Origin: Arthrobacter endolithicus
Lineage (GTDB): Bacteria > Actinomycetota > Actinomycetes > Actinomycetales > Micrococcaceae
DNA: 64,000 bases
Direction: 5' to 3'
NCBI RefSeq assembly: GCF_026627425.1
Contig: NZ_JAPNLH010000007.1
Span: 62,001-126,000, forward strand
The notes below the pieces were generated by a model, which saw only the letters and a program-made list of their open reading frames with translations, did no database searches and was not told the origin of the DNA. Below, piece after piece: positions 10,456 through 17,806 of the stretch. Numbering within the stretch: the stretch's first letter is position 1; each line of letters begins with the position of its first letter. The position numbers and the translations under genes were made by a program.

Positions 10456-12149
10456 CGCATCAGAACGCAGAGCATGCGACGGCAATGGCGCTGCGCAATG
10501 GCGGGGACCTGGTCGTTGAGACGTTGGCCGCGCTGGGCGCCAGAACTGTCTTCGGCATTCCCGGCCAGCACGCGTTGGGTCTGTTTGATGCGTTGAGTCG
10601 TTCCCCGCTGCATTTTGTCTCCTCCCGAGTGGAAAACAACGCGGCCTTTGCTGCGGATGGCTATTCGCGGGCCACTGGGGAGGTGGGCGTGCTGTTCCTT
10701 TCCACCGGTCCCGGGGCGTTGACCGCCCTGGCCGGCCTGCAGGAAGCCAACGCGACCGGTGTGCCGATGATCGTCGTCGCGAGCCAAATCCCGCTGGAGG
10801 GCCTGGGCGCGCGACGCAAGGGGATGCTGCATCAGCTCGATGACCAGAAGGCCTCCGCCGCGAACGTGACCAAGAGCCAGCGGCTGATTCAGCATGCCTC
10901 CGGGATTCCTTCCGCGATCCAGGATGCCTGGACGGAGGCGGTGTCCTCGCCGCAGGGACCTGTTTGGCTGGAAATCCCGCAAAACGTGCTGCTGGATAAG
11001 ATCATGGTGCCGAAAGTGGAGGACGCGCTCGCCGAGCCGTTCGATAATCCGCCCCGCGTTGAACTCATTCGAGAGGCTGTCAGCTGGCTTTCCGTGGCAC
11101 AACGTCCCGTGATCGTGGCGGGCGGCGGCACACGCCGTGGGAGGGCAGAGCCGTGGTTGCTCTCCATCGCGGAAAAATTGAACGCCCCGGTGGTCTGCTC
11201 ACCAGGGGGCAACGGGGCTTTCCCCTGGAACCACGAGCTGTCCCTCCAGGCCTGGGTGGAGGACCGCCATGTCACCGAGGTCCTCGAGGACGCTGACGTG
11301 CTGATCGTGGTGGGATCCTCGCTCGGCGAAGTCACGTCCAACTACTTCACGCTGACGCCGCGGGGCCGGATCATCCAGATCGACGCCGAGCCGCGCGTGC
11401 TGGAATCCAACCGTCCGGCGCTGGGCATCAGGGCCGACGCCGGACAGGCCCTGCGGGCTCTTGACAGCGCCCTGGATGATGCCCTGGACAGCGCAGGGGG
11501 CAGTGCTGCGAACTGGCACGGCAAGACGCCGCAGGAGCTGGTGAAGGAGACGCTGGCCAAGGTCAAATCGCGCCTGGACGAGCAAGATCTGGGGTTGGAG
11601 CGGACCTTCCTGGCGGACATTCGTTCGGTGGTCCCCGATGATATGCAGACGTTTTGGGATATGACCATCGCGGCCTACTGGGGCTGGAGCTGCTGGGATG
11701 CGCGGGAAGGTGAATTCCACTCCGCGCAGGGGGCCGGGGGACTGGGCTATGGCTATCCGGCGGCGATTGGCGGTGCGCTGGGCCTGCAGTTTCAGGGCAA
11801 GAGGGATCGTGTGCTGGCGGTGTCCGGTGACGGCTCGTCGATGTACTCGATTGCCGAGCTGGCCACGGCCCGGCAGCACAATGCGCCAGTGACGTGGTTG
11901 ATTGTCGACGACGGCGGCTACGGTATTCTGCGCGAATACATGGTCGACGCATTTGGCAAGGCCACGCACACTGAACTGGCCCGGCCGGATTTCGTGAAGT
12001 TGGCGGAATCGTTTGGTGTGCCGGCCCGGCGCGTCGCGCCGGAGGATGTCGGGGACGCGCTGAAGGCGGCCTTGGCCGGCGACGGGCCTAACGTCGTCGT
12101 CGTTGACACCCTGCTGAAAATGTTCGGTCCAACGCACCTGGGGATCTAA
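10452..12149 (+). CDS. ThDP-dependent enzyme, acetolactate-synthase-like (possible 2-ketoarginine decarboxylase)
   Basis: This 565-residue protein has the three-domain acetolactate synthase/benzoylformate decarboxylase fold. The catalytic Glu region is [14 protein letters not shown] (around residue 58). The ThDP-Mg site begins GDGSSMYS near residue 459 and ends in VDDGGYG, where many relatives have NN. It has no regulatory partner gene and lies in no valine/isoleucine operon, so it is unlikely to be biosynthetic. Its coupling to a ureohydrolase recalls AruI (2-ketoarginine decarboxylase) and GbuA of the arginine transaminase pathway. That functional proposal is inferred from gene pairing and length only. 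Confidence 0.75.
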   Translation: MTHQNAEHATAMALRNGGDLVVETLAALGARTVFGIPGQHALGLFDALSRSPLHFVSSRVENNAAFAADGYSRATGEVGVLFLSTGPGALTALAGLQEANATGVPMIVVASQIPLEGLGARRKGMLHQLDDQKASAANVTKSQRLIQHASGIPSAIQDAWTEAVSSPQGPVWLEIPQNVLLDKIMVPKVEDALAEPFDNPPRVELIREAVSWLSVAQRPVIVAGGGTRRGRAEPWLLSIAEKLNAPVVCSPGGNGAFPWNHELSLQAWVEDRHVTEVLEDADVLIVVGSSLGEVTSNYFTLTPRGRIIQIDAEPRVLESNRPALGIRADAGQALRALDSALDDALDSAGGSAANWHGKTPQELVKETLAKVKSRLDEQDLGLERTFLADIRSVVPDDMQTFWDMTIAAYWGWSCWDAREGEFHSAQGAGGLGYGYPAAIGGALGLQFQGKRDRVLAVSGDGSSMYSIAELATARQHNAPVTWLIVDDGGYGILREYMVDAFGKATHTELARPDFVKLAESFGVPARRVAPEDVGDALKAALAGDGPNVVVVDTLLKMFGPTHLGI

Positions 12150-12420
12150 GGAGCGGTCTCAAGGAAGGCAATTAGCCGGGACTCCAGCCCGGAAGCGTCC
12201 TTCAGCTCGCATTCCCAAAGCACCAATACCTGCCAGTGAGTGGCTCGAAGTGTCTCTAGCTGGCGGGCATCGCGTTCCACCGTGCGGCGGCGCTTGTCCG
12301 CCCAGAATTCCATGTTGCTTTGGGGCGCATGCGGCGGACCAGCAGTTCCGGCTTGGTGTCCTTCCCCTTGATCCTCGACATATTCGCACTGCGCTGCGCC
12401 TTACTGATGCGCTCCGCCAT
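12146..12420 (-). pseudogene. Very-short-patch-repair endonuclease remnant (vsr), internal deletion plus frameshift
   Basis: Reading the minus strand from ATG 12420, the product begins MAERISKAQRSANMSRIKGK and KDTKPELLVRRM, the typical Vsr N-terminus. In another frame, ending at TAG 12146, the sequence reads EFWADKRRRTVERD... THWQVLVLWECEL, the typical Vsr C-terminus. About 55 residues between them are missing, including the catalytic Asp/His and zinc-site region, and the two halves are out of frame at the junction near 12320. The gene must be inactive. No cytosine methyltransferase gene is present nearby. The remnant's end abuts the stop of the ThDP enzyme gene. Confidence 0.8.
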
Positions 12421-12568
12421 GCCCATCCTCACCTGCCCTTGGCGACTGGAATACTGGCTTACTACACCCTTCGACGCTACCGCCCTGGGGGAATAAGACC
12501 GGGACCCCACCGGTTGAGTTTCGTAGATGCAAACGTATATGGTCTGCGGGACCGTGAGGAGCAATGCA

Positions 12569-13282
12569 ATGCAGCATAAGTTGGTCGTCATCTCTGCCGG
12601 GCTATCGGTACCGTCCTCGACCCGGATGCTCGCCGATCAATTGTCCCATGCTACCGCCCGCCAGCTGGCGGAACTCGTTGGAAATGCTGAGATCATCGTT
12701 GTTGAGCTCCGTGATCTCGCCGTCGATATTGCGCAGAATTTCGTCACCGGCTTCGCCCCGCCCGCGCTGGCTGCCGCGCTCGCGCAGGTCACGGATGCGG
12801 ACGGTTTGATTGCCGTCACACCGGTGTTCAGTGCCTCGTACAGCGGCCTCTTTAAATCGTTCTTCGACCTACTGGATTTAGAAGCCTTGGCAGGGATGCC
12901 GGTGATCATCGGCGCGACCGGCGGCAGCACGCGGCATTCCCTGGTGCTGGATTTCGCAATTCGTCCGTTGTTCAGCTACTTCCGTGCCCGGACCATGCCC
13001 ACCGCCGTCTACGCGGCGCCGGATGACTGGGGCGCCGGGGATCCGCTTCTGGCGGGTGACATGGCCGCGGGTGGACTGGACGTCCGAGTGAACCGGGCGG
13101 CCAAGGAACTCGCCGCCGCGATGGCCGAAGGCTTCACAAGCCCGGCCTCAACTGTCACAGCGCACGGCGACGAACCTGTTGGCCCCGCGTCCAGCCGGAA
13201 CGTTCAGCGGGCGCGGCGCGCGGCGGAATTGACCGAGTCGTTGCCGTTTGAGCAGCTGCTGGCGCAAATTTCGCCACGTTAG
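12569..13282 (+). CDS. NADPH-dependent FMN reductase-like flavoprotein
   Basis: This protein of about 237 residues has the flavodoxin-like reductase fold. ISAGLSVPSSTRMLADQL near the N-terminus is the phosphate-binding loop for FMN, and TPVFSASYSGLFKSFFD is the second flavin contact seen in the NADPH:FMN reductase and CE1759 families. ATG 12569 follows GTGAGGAGC at good spacing; an in-frame ATG at 12527 is poorer. It may supply reduced flavin to a monooxygenase, but no partner is encoded here. Confidence 0.8.
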   Translation: MQHKLVVISAGLSVPSSTRMLADQLSHATARQLAELVGNAEIIVVELRDLAVDIAQNFVTGFAPPALAAALAQVTDADGLIAVTPVFSASYSGLFKSFFDLLDLEALAGMPVIIGATGGSTRHSLVLDFAIRPLFSYFRARTMPTAVYAAPDDWGAGDPLLAGDMAAGGLDVRVNRAAKELAAAMAEGFTSPASTVTAHGDEPVGPASSRNVQRARRAAELTESLPFEQLLAQISPR

Positions 13283-13336
13283 CGCCGGTCTTTCCCCTGA
13301 TGCGGCTGGTGCGTTCATGTCCTGTCAGTAGTTGGC

Positions 13337-14371
13337 CTAGAAGTATCTGGTCCTGGCCCGCGGCACCGACGGCAGCGGGGCCAGCACATCCTGCAGGACG
13401 CGTAACGCCGTCTGATAGGTGTCCGGGTGGATTTCCGGACTCGCATGACCGGTATCGGCAATGTCATAGCGGAAGAAGTTGTTGGCCGGCAGCAGCCGGT
13501 GCCAACCGCGGATTGCAGCGGACGCGTTCACAATAAAATCATGCGGGTCATATAGTAGACCGATTCCCGTCGAAGCGGGGATGCCGCCGTCGTATTGTGC
13601 CGGAAAAGCCTTCAAAAATGTCGCTTGGGAGGTGTTCAGAATCAGGCTGTTCTGCTCGCCGTCAAAAGACGTTTGGACTCCTGATTTGGCAGCCGCGTAC
13701 ATGTCTTGTCCATTGGGATTACTCAGCCCGCTCCAGACCCCCCAGGCCAGCCTGCCTACCAGGCCCAGGTACGGCACCACTGCTCCGGCCAGCGAGATGT
13801 ACTGCTTCCCTGGATCCTTGACGTCCGCGACGCTGCTCGGGCTGGAACCGAACACAATGAGCTTGACGTGCAGCCCGTTTTGCTCCAGCAGTGGTGCAAG
13901 GGCGACGGCGACCATCCCGCCAAAGCTGTCACCGTATAGATATACGGTATTGATATTGCGCACGTAAGCGTCCCTGGTGATCGCAATAAAGAGCTGAGCG
14001 ACATCAATCCCGCGGTTCGAATAGCCGATATAGGATGCCTGAGCCCGCTCGTTCATGGCAGGTTGTAGGGCCTCCAATTTGCGCCGGGCCGTACCGTTGG
14101 AGACTTCAAAACCGCCCAGCAGGTACCACACCGCGCCGGGGAATTGGCTGGCCGCATTGGCGTTGGCGGGATTTTGCGGCGTGACGACCTTGAAGGAAAG
14201 GTTGTCAGTTATCAGGTAATTGGCTGCGATATTGGTACGGAAAGCGGTGACCGCCGCGGCGCCCGCCAGGGCCATCAATACCGAACGGCGGCGGAGCCCG
14301 GCCAGCTGGTGCGGCTGAATGCCCCTCGTCTGCCCGGGTTTGGGGGTCGATTTTGCCGGGTACTTTGCCAT
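13337..14371 (-). CDS. Membrane-anchored or exported alpha/beta-hydrolase-like protein
   Basis: This 344-residue protein carries RRR followed by a hydrophobic segment (about residues 28-45, VLMALAGAAAVTAF), a likely uncleaved anchor or signal sequence. The GDSFGG motif near residue 147 matches a nucleophile elbow, and late Asp and His residues (YDPHDF, DTGHASPE) could complete a Ser-Asp-His triad. An AGGTG site precedes ATG 14371. Overall similarity is to cutinase/PE-PPE-type hydrolases, but no subfamily is recognised with certainty. It converges on the flavin reductase gene. Confidence 0.6.
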   Translation of the reverse strand: MAKYPAKSTPKPGQTRGIQPHQLAGLRRRSVLMALAGAAAVTAFRTNIAANYLITDNLSFKVVTPQNPANANAASQFPGAVWYLLGGFEVSNGTARRKLEALQPAMNERAQASYIGYSNRGIDVAQLFIAITRDAYVRNINTVYLYGDSFGGMVAVALAPLLEQNGLHVKLIVFGSSPSSVADVKDPGKQYISLAGAVVPYLGLVGRLAWGVWSGLSNPNGQDMYAAAKSGVQTSFDGEQNSLILNTSQATFLKAFPAQYDGGIPASTGIGLLYDPHDFIVNASAAIRGWHRLLPANNFFRYDIADTGHASPEIHPDTYQTALRVLQDVLAPLPSVPRARTRYF

Positions 14372-14736
14372 GAGGGATCACCTAGATTCTGCCACAACGC
14401 CGGTGCCGGAAATTCCGCGTGGCGTACGATGAGGGCGTGAATGGGCACTCCGGCGCCGCAGAGCAGGCGCCCACCGGGCAACGACAATGATGATTTTTGC
14501 CCAACTGAGACCGGGCCACACCTGACCGATCTCGATGTCCCACGCCGCCGTCGAGCCGTGGCCCTTCGCTGGGTGCCGCTGGTGCTTCCGGCGGGCTCTA
14601 ACCTGGCGAATATCTTGCAGCGGCAGTGATGGATCTCTCAGGCAGGTACGGTCAGAGAGGGTTTCACGAGAGCCGGAAAGGGGTACCGGGCGAGTCGTTT
14701 TGGGTCGAATCCGCTGGTGTGGACCGGGTTATTGTG
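14372..14736. other. Intergenic stretch without a supported gene
   Basis: No open frame here has a ribosome site and recognisable product. Near 14633-14656 the sequence ATCTCTCAGGCAGGTACGG, followed by CAGAG, resembles the 3' part of a glycine riboswitch aptamer, but no matching 5' half was found. The rest shows nothing that could be assigned. Confidence 0.4.
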
Positions 14737-14888
14737 TATACTTATGCTAGTTGTTGTTGTGTTGCGCATTTTTGTAGTTCTAGCAACGGCCTTTGGGCCG
14801 ATGCTTTTTTCGAAGAAGTGGCAAAGAACAAGTAACCGGGGGGCCCGAAAGTCGGGCGGATACTCCATCTTCTAAAGGAATAAATAAA
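14737..14888 (+). promoter_or_regulatory. csp promoter -10 candidates and long structured leader
   Basis: TATACT (14737) and TATGCT (14743) are possible -10 hexamers; no strong -35 is visible. The resulting leader of roughly 135 bases contains a terminator-like hairpin at 14783-14810 and a smaller GCCCG/CGGGC hairpin at 14843-14857 just before the AAAGGAA ribosome site. Long leaders of this kind are common in cold-shock genes, where structure changes with temperature. Confidence 0.4.
14783..14810 (+). terminator. Terminator-like hairpin inside csp leader
   Basis: GCAaCGGCC (14783-14791), a TTTG loop and GGCCGaTGC (14796-14804) form an 8-pair stem with one A/A mismatch, followed directly by TTTTTT (14805-14810). 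This has the form of an intrinsic terminator about 80 bases upstream of the csp start codon, suggesting attenuation. Confidence 0.55.
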
Positions 14889-15092
14889 ATGGCAACAGGT
14901 ACCGTCAAGTGGTTCAACTCCGAAAAAGGCTTTGGCTTCATCTCTCCGGATGATGGCAGCCAGGACGTCTTCGCACACTACTCCGCCATCAACTCCGGTG
15001 GATACCGCTCCCTCGAAGAGAACCAGAAGGTTTCCTTCGAAGTAGAGCAGGGCCCCAAGGGTCCGCAGGCGACCAACATCCAGTCTGTCTAG
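14889..15092 (+). CDS. Cold-shock protein (CspA family)
   Basis: This 67-residue single cold-shock domain contains both RNA-binding motifs, KGFGFI and DVFAHY, and is full length. It binds single-stranded RNA and DNA and acts as an RNA chaperone. ATG 14889 follows AAAGGAATAAATAAA. An upstream in-frame extension would run through the structured leader and is rejected. A strong terminator follows 18 bases after the stop, so this is a single-gene transcript. Regulation by the leader hairpin is suggested above. Confidence 0.96.
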   Translation: MATGTVKWFNSEKGFGFISPDDGSQDVFAHYSAINSGGYRSLEENQKVSFEVEQGPKGPQATNIQSV

Positions 15093-15110
15093 TCTTCTAA
15101 AAGCACGAAA

Positions 15111-15145
15111 GAGCAGGGCGGGTAACACCCGCCCTGCTCTTCTTT
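15111..15145 (+). terminator. Intrinsic terminator of csp
   Basis: GAGCAGGGCGGGT (15111-15123), loop AAC, and ACCCGCCCTGCTC (15127-15139) form a perfect 13-bp stem followed by TTCTTT. Confidence 0.92.
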
Positions 15146-15158
15146 AACCCCTCCCCCC

Positions 15159-15221
15159 CGCTGAGTGGGTACTTCTGCCCCTTCAAAGGGCCGCTGAAGG
15201 GGCAGAAGTACCCACTCAGCG
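15159..15221. repeat. Perfect 27-bp inverted repeat between convergent genes
   Basis: The arm 15159-15185 (starting CGCTGAGTGGGTACTTCTGC) is repeated inverted at 15195-15221 with no mismatch around a 9-base loop. It follows the csp terminator and has no T-tract, so it is not a second ordinary terminator. It looks like a dispersed intergenic palindrome. Confidence 0.85.
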
Positions 15222-15234
15222 GATCAAGCGGGCG

Positions 15235-16098
15235 CTAGGCGATGGTGCTGAGCTGGCGCTCGGTGGCGTCCTGTTGGGTAGGGTCGGCCACCCCGGCCCG
15301 GCGACGGGCCATCCTGTTGTCGATGGCAGAGGCAGCGTTGGAAATGACAATATTCATTCCGATGTAGACCACGGTGATGATCAGATAGGTCTGCACCAGG
15401 TGACCTGTCGAGGCAACCAGGACCTTGCCGGATTGCTGCAGCTCACCATAGGAGACCACATAGCCCAAGGTGGTGTCCTTGAGTAGAATCACGATCTGCG
15501 CAACGAGGGCCGGGAGGACAATCCTCACAGCCTGTGGAAAAACCACCAGGCGGAAGGCCTGCACCGGGGTAAGGCCGAGGCTGAGGGCCGCCTCAGTCTG
15601 GCCCCTGGGGAGCGCGAGTATCCCGGCGCGGAAGACCTCGGCGATGGTTGCGCCCGAGCAGATACCGATGGGGATCACCAGTTTCCAGAAAACGTCTGGG
15701 TTGATTCCGTAGGGCGGCAGCGCGGAGACGAAGATGTAAATGATCAGCAGCAGGGGGACCGAGCGGAGCAGCTCGATCACCGCGGTGCAGGGCCAGCGCA
15801 CCAGCTTGGTCTGGGACAGCCTCCCCACCGCGAGAACCAGTCCCATGGGCAGGGCAATGGCGCCGGCTCCCAATGCGGCCAGTGCGGTGTTCCCAAAGGC
15901 CTTTAACAGATACAACCAGGTGCTCGACTGCCGAAATTCTGCCCATTTGGACGGCGCGAGCTGGCCGCTTTGGTAAAACTGCGAATAGGCCAAAGCCAAC
16001 AGACCCAGCGTCAGGAGAATGCTGGCGATGGTCAGGAGGGTAACCCGGCGCTGCGCTTTGGGCCCCACAGCATCGAAAAGGACCTGATCGGTGGTCAT
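15235..16098 (-). CDS. Glutamate-type amino-acid ABC transporter permease (GluD-like)
   Basis: This 287-residue inner-membrane protein has about five hydrophobic segments. The EVFRAGILALPRGQTEAALSLG segment is the EAA loop of polar amino-acid permeases, which contacts the ATPase. Its start overlaps the preceding permease stop by 4 bases. Together with the upstream permease and lipoprotein it forms a GluBCD-like importer. The C-terminal cytoplasmic tail ends DPTQQDATERQ. The substrate is inferred from the gene set. Confidence 0.88.
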   Translation of the reverse strand: MTTDQVLFDAVGPKAQRRVTLLTIASILLTLGLLALAYSQFYQSGQLAPSKWAEFRQSSTWLYLLKAFGNTALAALGAGAIALPMGLVLAVGRLSQTKLVRWPCTAVIELLRSVPLLLIIYIFVSALPPYGINPDVFWKLVIPIGICSGATIAEVFRAGILALPRGQTEAALSLGLTPVQAFRLVVFPQAVRIVLPALVAQIVILLKDTTLGYVVSYGELQQSGKVLVASTGHLVQTYLIITVVYIGMNIVISNAASAIDNRMARRRAGVADPTQQDATERQLSTIA

Positions 16099-16742
16099 CG
16101 CAGGACCCGCAGCTTTGTTTCCAGCCTGGCGCCAATGGCGCCGGCGCCCAGCGCAATGACGGCGTAGATGACGGCAGCGACGAGGAAGGTCACCAGGCCA
16201 AGTGCCTCCCTGTTATTGATGTAGCTCACCTGCGCCGTCAGGTCCATTACGCCGACGACCCCGGCCAAGGAAGATGAGAGCAGGATCCCGATGAACAAAG
16301 TCACGATGGGTTGCACCATGGCTCGGGTGGCCTGTGGGAAAACAATCTCCCGGAGGACCCCGAAGAAGCCCAGCCCAATGGCGCGCCCTGCCTCCACCTG
16401 ACCGGCCGGAATGGCATTAATGCCGGTGCGGAAGACCTCGCAGGCGAAAGAGGCACCGACCAGAATCATGGCAATCATGACCGACGGAAGGTAGTCAATG
16501 GTGATACCGATTTCCGGCAGCCCGTAAACGACCAGGATCAGCAGGGACACCAGCGGAACGTTACGGAATATTTCCACGAAGATCAGCCCAACGGCGCGCA
16601 GGTATGCCACCGGGCTGATCCGGAAGGTGGCGAGCACGACGCCCAGAATCATGGAGCCGAGGAATCCTGCCACGGTGAACTGGGCCGTTACCCACAGCCC
16701 CTCGCCGAATGTCCCCAGGTATTTACTGAGCAGAATGTCCAT
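16095..16742 (-). CDS. Glutamate-type amino-acid ABC transporter permease (GluC-like)
   Basis: This protein of about 215 residues is the partner permease. ATG 16742 (MDILLSKYLG) is chosen because the open frame further upstream overlaps the lipoprotein gene and lacks membrane-protein character. It contains the EAA-type loop CEVFRTGINAIPAGQVEAGRAI. It starts 8 bases after the solute-binding protein stop and overlaps the next permease by 4 bases. Transport of glutamate or another polar amino acid is expected. Confidence 0.88.
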   Translation of the reverse strand: MDILLSKYLGTFGEGLWVTAQFTVAGFLGSMILGVVLATFRISPVAYLRAVGLIFVEIFRNVPLVSLLILVVYGLPEIGITIDYLPSVMIAMILVGASFACEVFRTGINAIPAGQVEAGRAIGLGFFGVLREIVFPQATRAMVQPIVTLFIGILLSSSLAGVVGVMDLTAQVSYINNREALGLVTFLVAAVIYAVIALGAGAIGARLETKLRVLR

Positions 16743-16750
16743 GCCGGATG

Positions 16751-17671
16751 CTAGCCCACGGTCGGCGGGGTGGGTGCAGCGGTGGTCCCCGTTTGCGCCC
16801 CGATGGTTGCCTTCCAGAGCTTGAGCCACGTTCCGTCCGCAATGATCTTTTTGAGCCAATCGTTCACAAACGCCTTGGCGTCGGTCCCCTTGGTCAGACC
16901 AATGCCGTAGTTATCCTTCGGCCCGAAGGGATCCCCGACGATTTTCACATCTTTATTGCCGACCAGGGCGTTCAGCAGCAGGGATTGGTCGATAACGTAC
17001 GCATCCGCACGGCCCTGCTGCACGGCAGCCAGGCACTGCGCATTGTCCGGCAGTGCCAGCACCTTCGCGTCCGGGGCCTGATTGGCCAGCAGTGTCACGC
17101 CGGTGGAGGCAGCCTGGGTGGCGACCGTTTTGCCGGCGAGATCGGCCACCGATTTGATGTCCGTGGTTGTCGATTTAACCAGAATGCCGGCCTGGGACGA
17201 ATAATAGGGCCCGGCGAAGTCAACCCGTGCGGCCCGTTTGTCCGTGATCGAATAGGTGGCGATGACCGTGTCCACCGACTTGTTCACCAAGAGGTCCTCG
17301 CGCGTATCAACCGTGACCTGGTCAAGCTTCGTCTTAGGTTCACCGATGATGTATTTGGCCAGCAGCTGTGAGAGCCCTGCGTCAAAACCCACAGCCTTCC
17401 CGGTAGTGGGATTGAGCAGGCTGAACAGCTGTGACGTCTCGGTGCCGCCGACATGCAGGACGCCGTTCTTCTTGATTTGGCTCGCCCATTGGTTGCCCGA
17501 CACGGTTGCGTCGCTTGCCGTCGCACCGGCGCCGATAACGTCGTCGTAGCCGGCACCCGAACTGCTGGCAGCCGGCGTCCCGGGGGCCTCGGGGCTGCAT
17601 CCCACCAGCCCCAGTATGAGCAGTCCGGCCACCGCAGCGGCTCCCACCCTGGTATTTTTTACCGATTTCAT
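16751..17671 (-). CDS. Amino-acid ABC transporter substrate-binding lipoprotein (GluB-like)
   Basis: This 306-residue lipoprotein has a signal peptide ending at the lipobox LGLVGC (Cys near residue 25) and a family-3 solute-binding fold (VGFDAGLSQLLAKY, ITDKRAARVDFAGPYY). AAAGGAG precedes ATG 17671. It is the first gene of a three-gene minus-strand unit with two permeases; no ATP-binding subunit is encoded on either side. Confidence 0.9.
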   Translation of the reverse strand: MKSVKNTRVGAAAVAGLLILGLVGCSPEAPGTPAASSSGAGYDDVIGAGATASDATVSGNQWASQIKKNGVLHVGGTETSQLFSLLNPTTGKAVGFDAGLSQLLAKYIIGEPKTKLDQVTVDTREDLLVNKSVDTVIATYSITDKRAARVDFAGPYYSSQAGILVKSTTTDIKSVADLAGKTVATQAASTGVTLLANQAPDAKVLALPDNAQCLAAVQQGRADAYVIDQSLLLNALVGNKDVKIVGDPFGPKDNYGIGLTKGTDAKAFVNDWLKKIIADGTWLKLWKATIGAQTGTTAAPTPPTVG

Positions 17672-17806
17672 CTGATGACTCCTTTGGCAGCGATGTTCAC
17701 CCGGAATGACTTATGAGCACAGCATAGTCACCTGCGGGCACCTAAGTCTCTGCTCCCGGCGTTGCCCGTAGCTGTCAGGCGCGGCCGCATGGGACGATAG
17801 GAAGCG

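Noticed and set aside
14441-14629. Small open frame of 62 codons upstream of csp
   Set aside because: No ribosome site, no homology recognised, and a composition typical of non-coding high-GC DNA.
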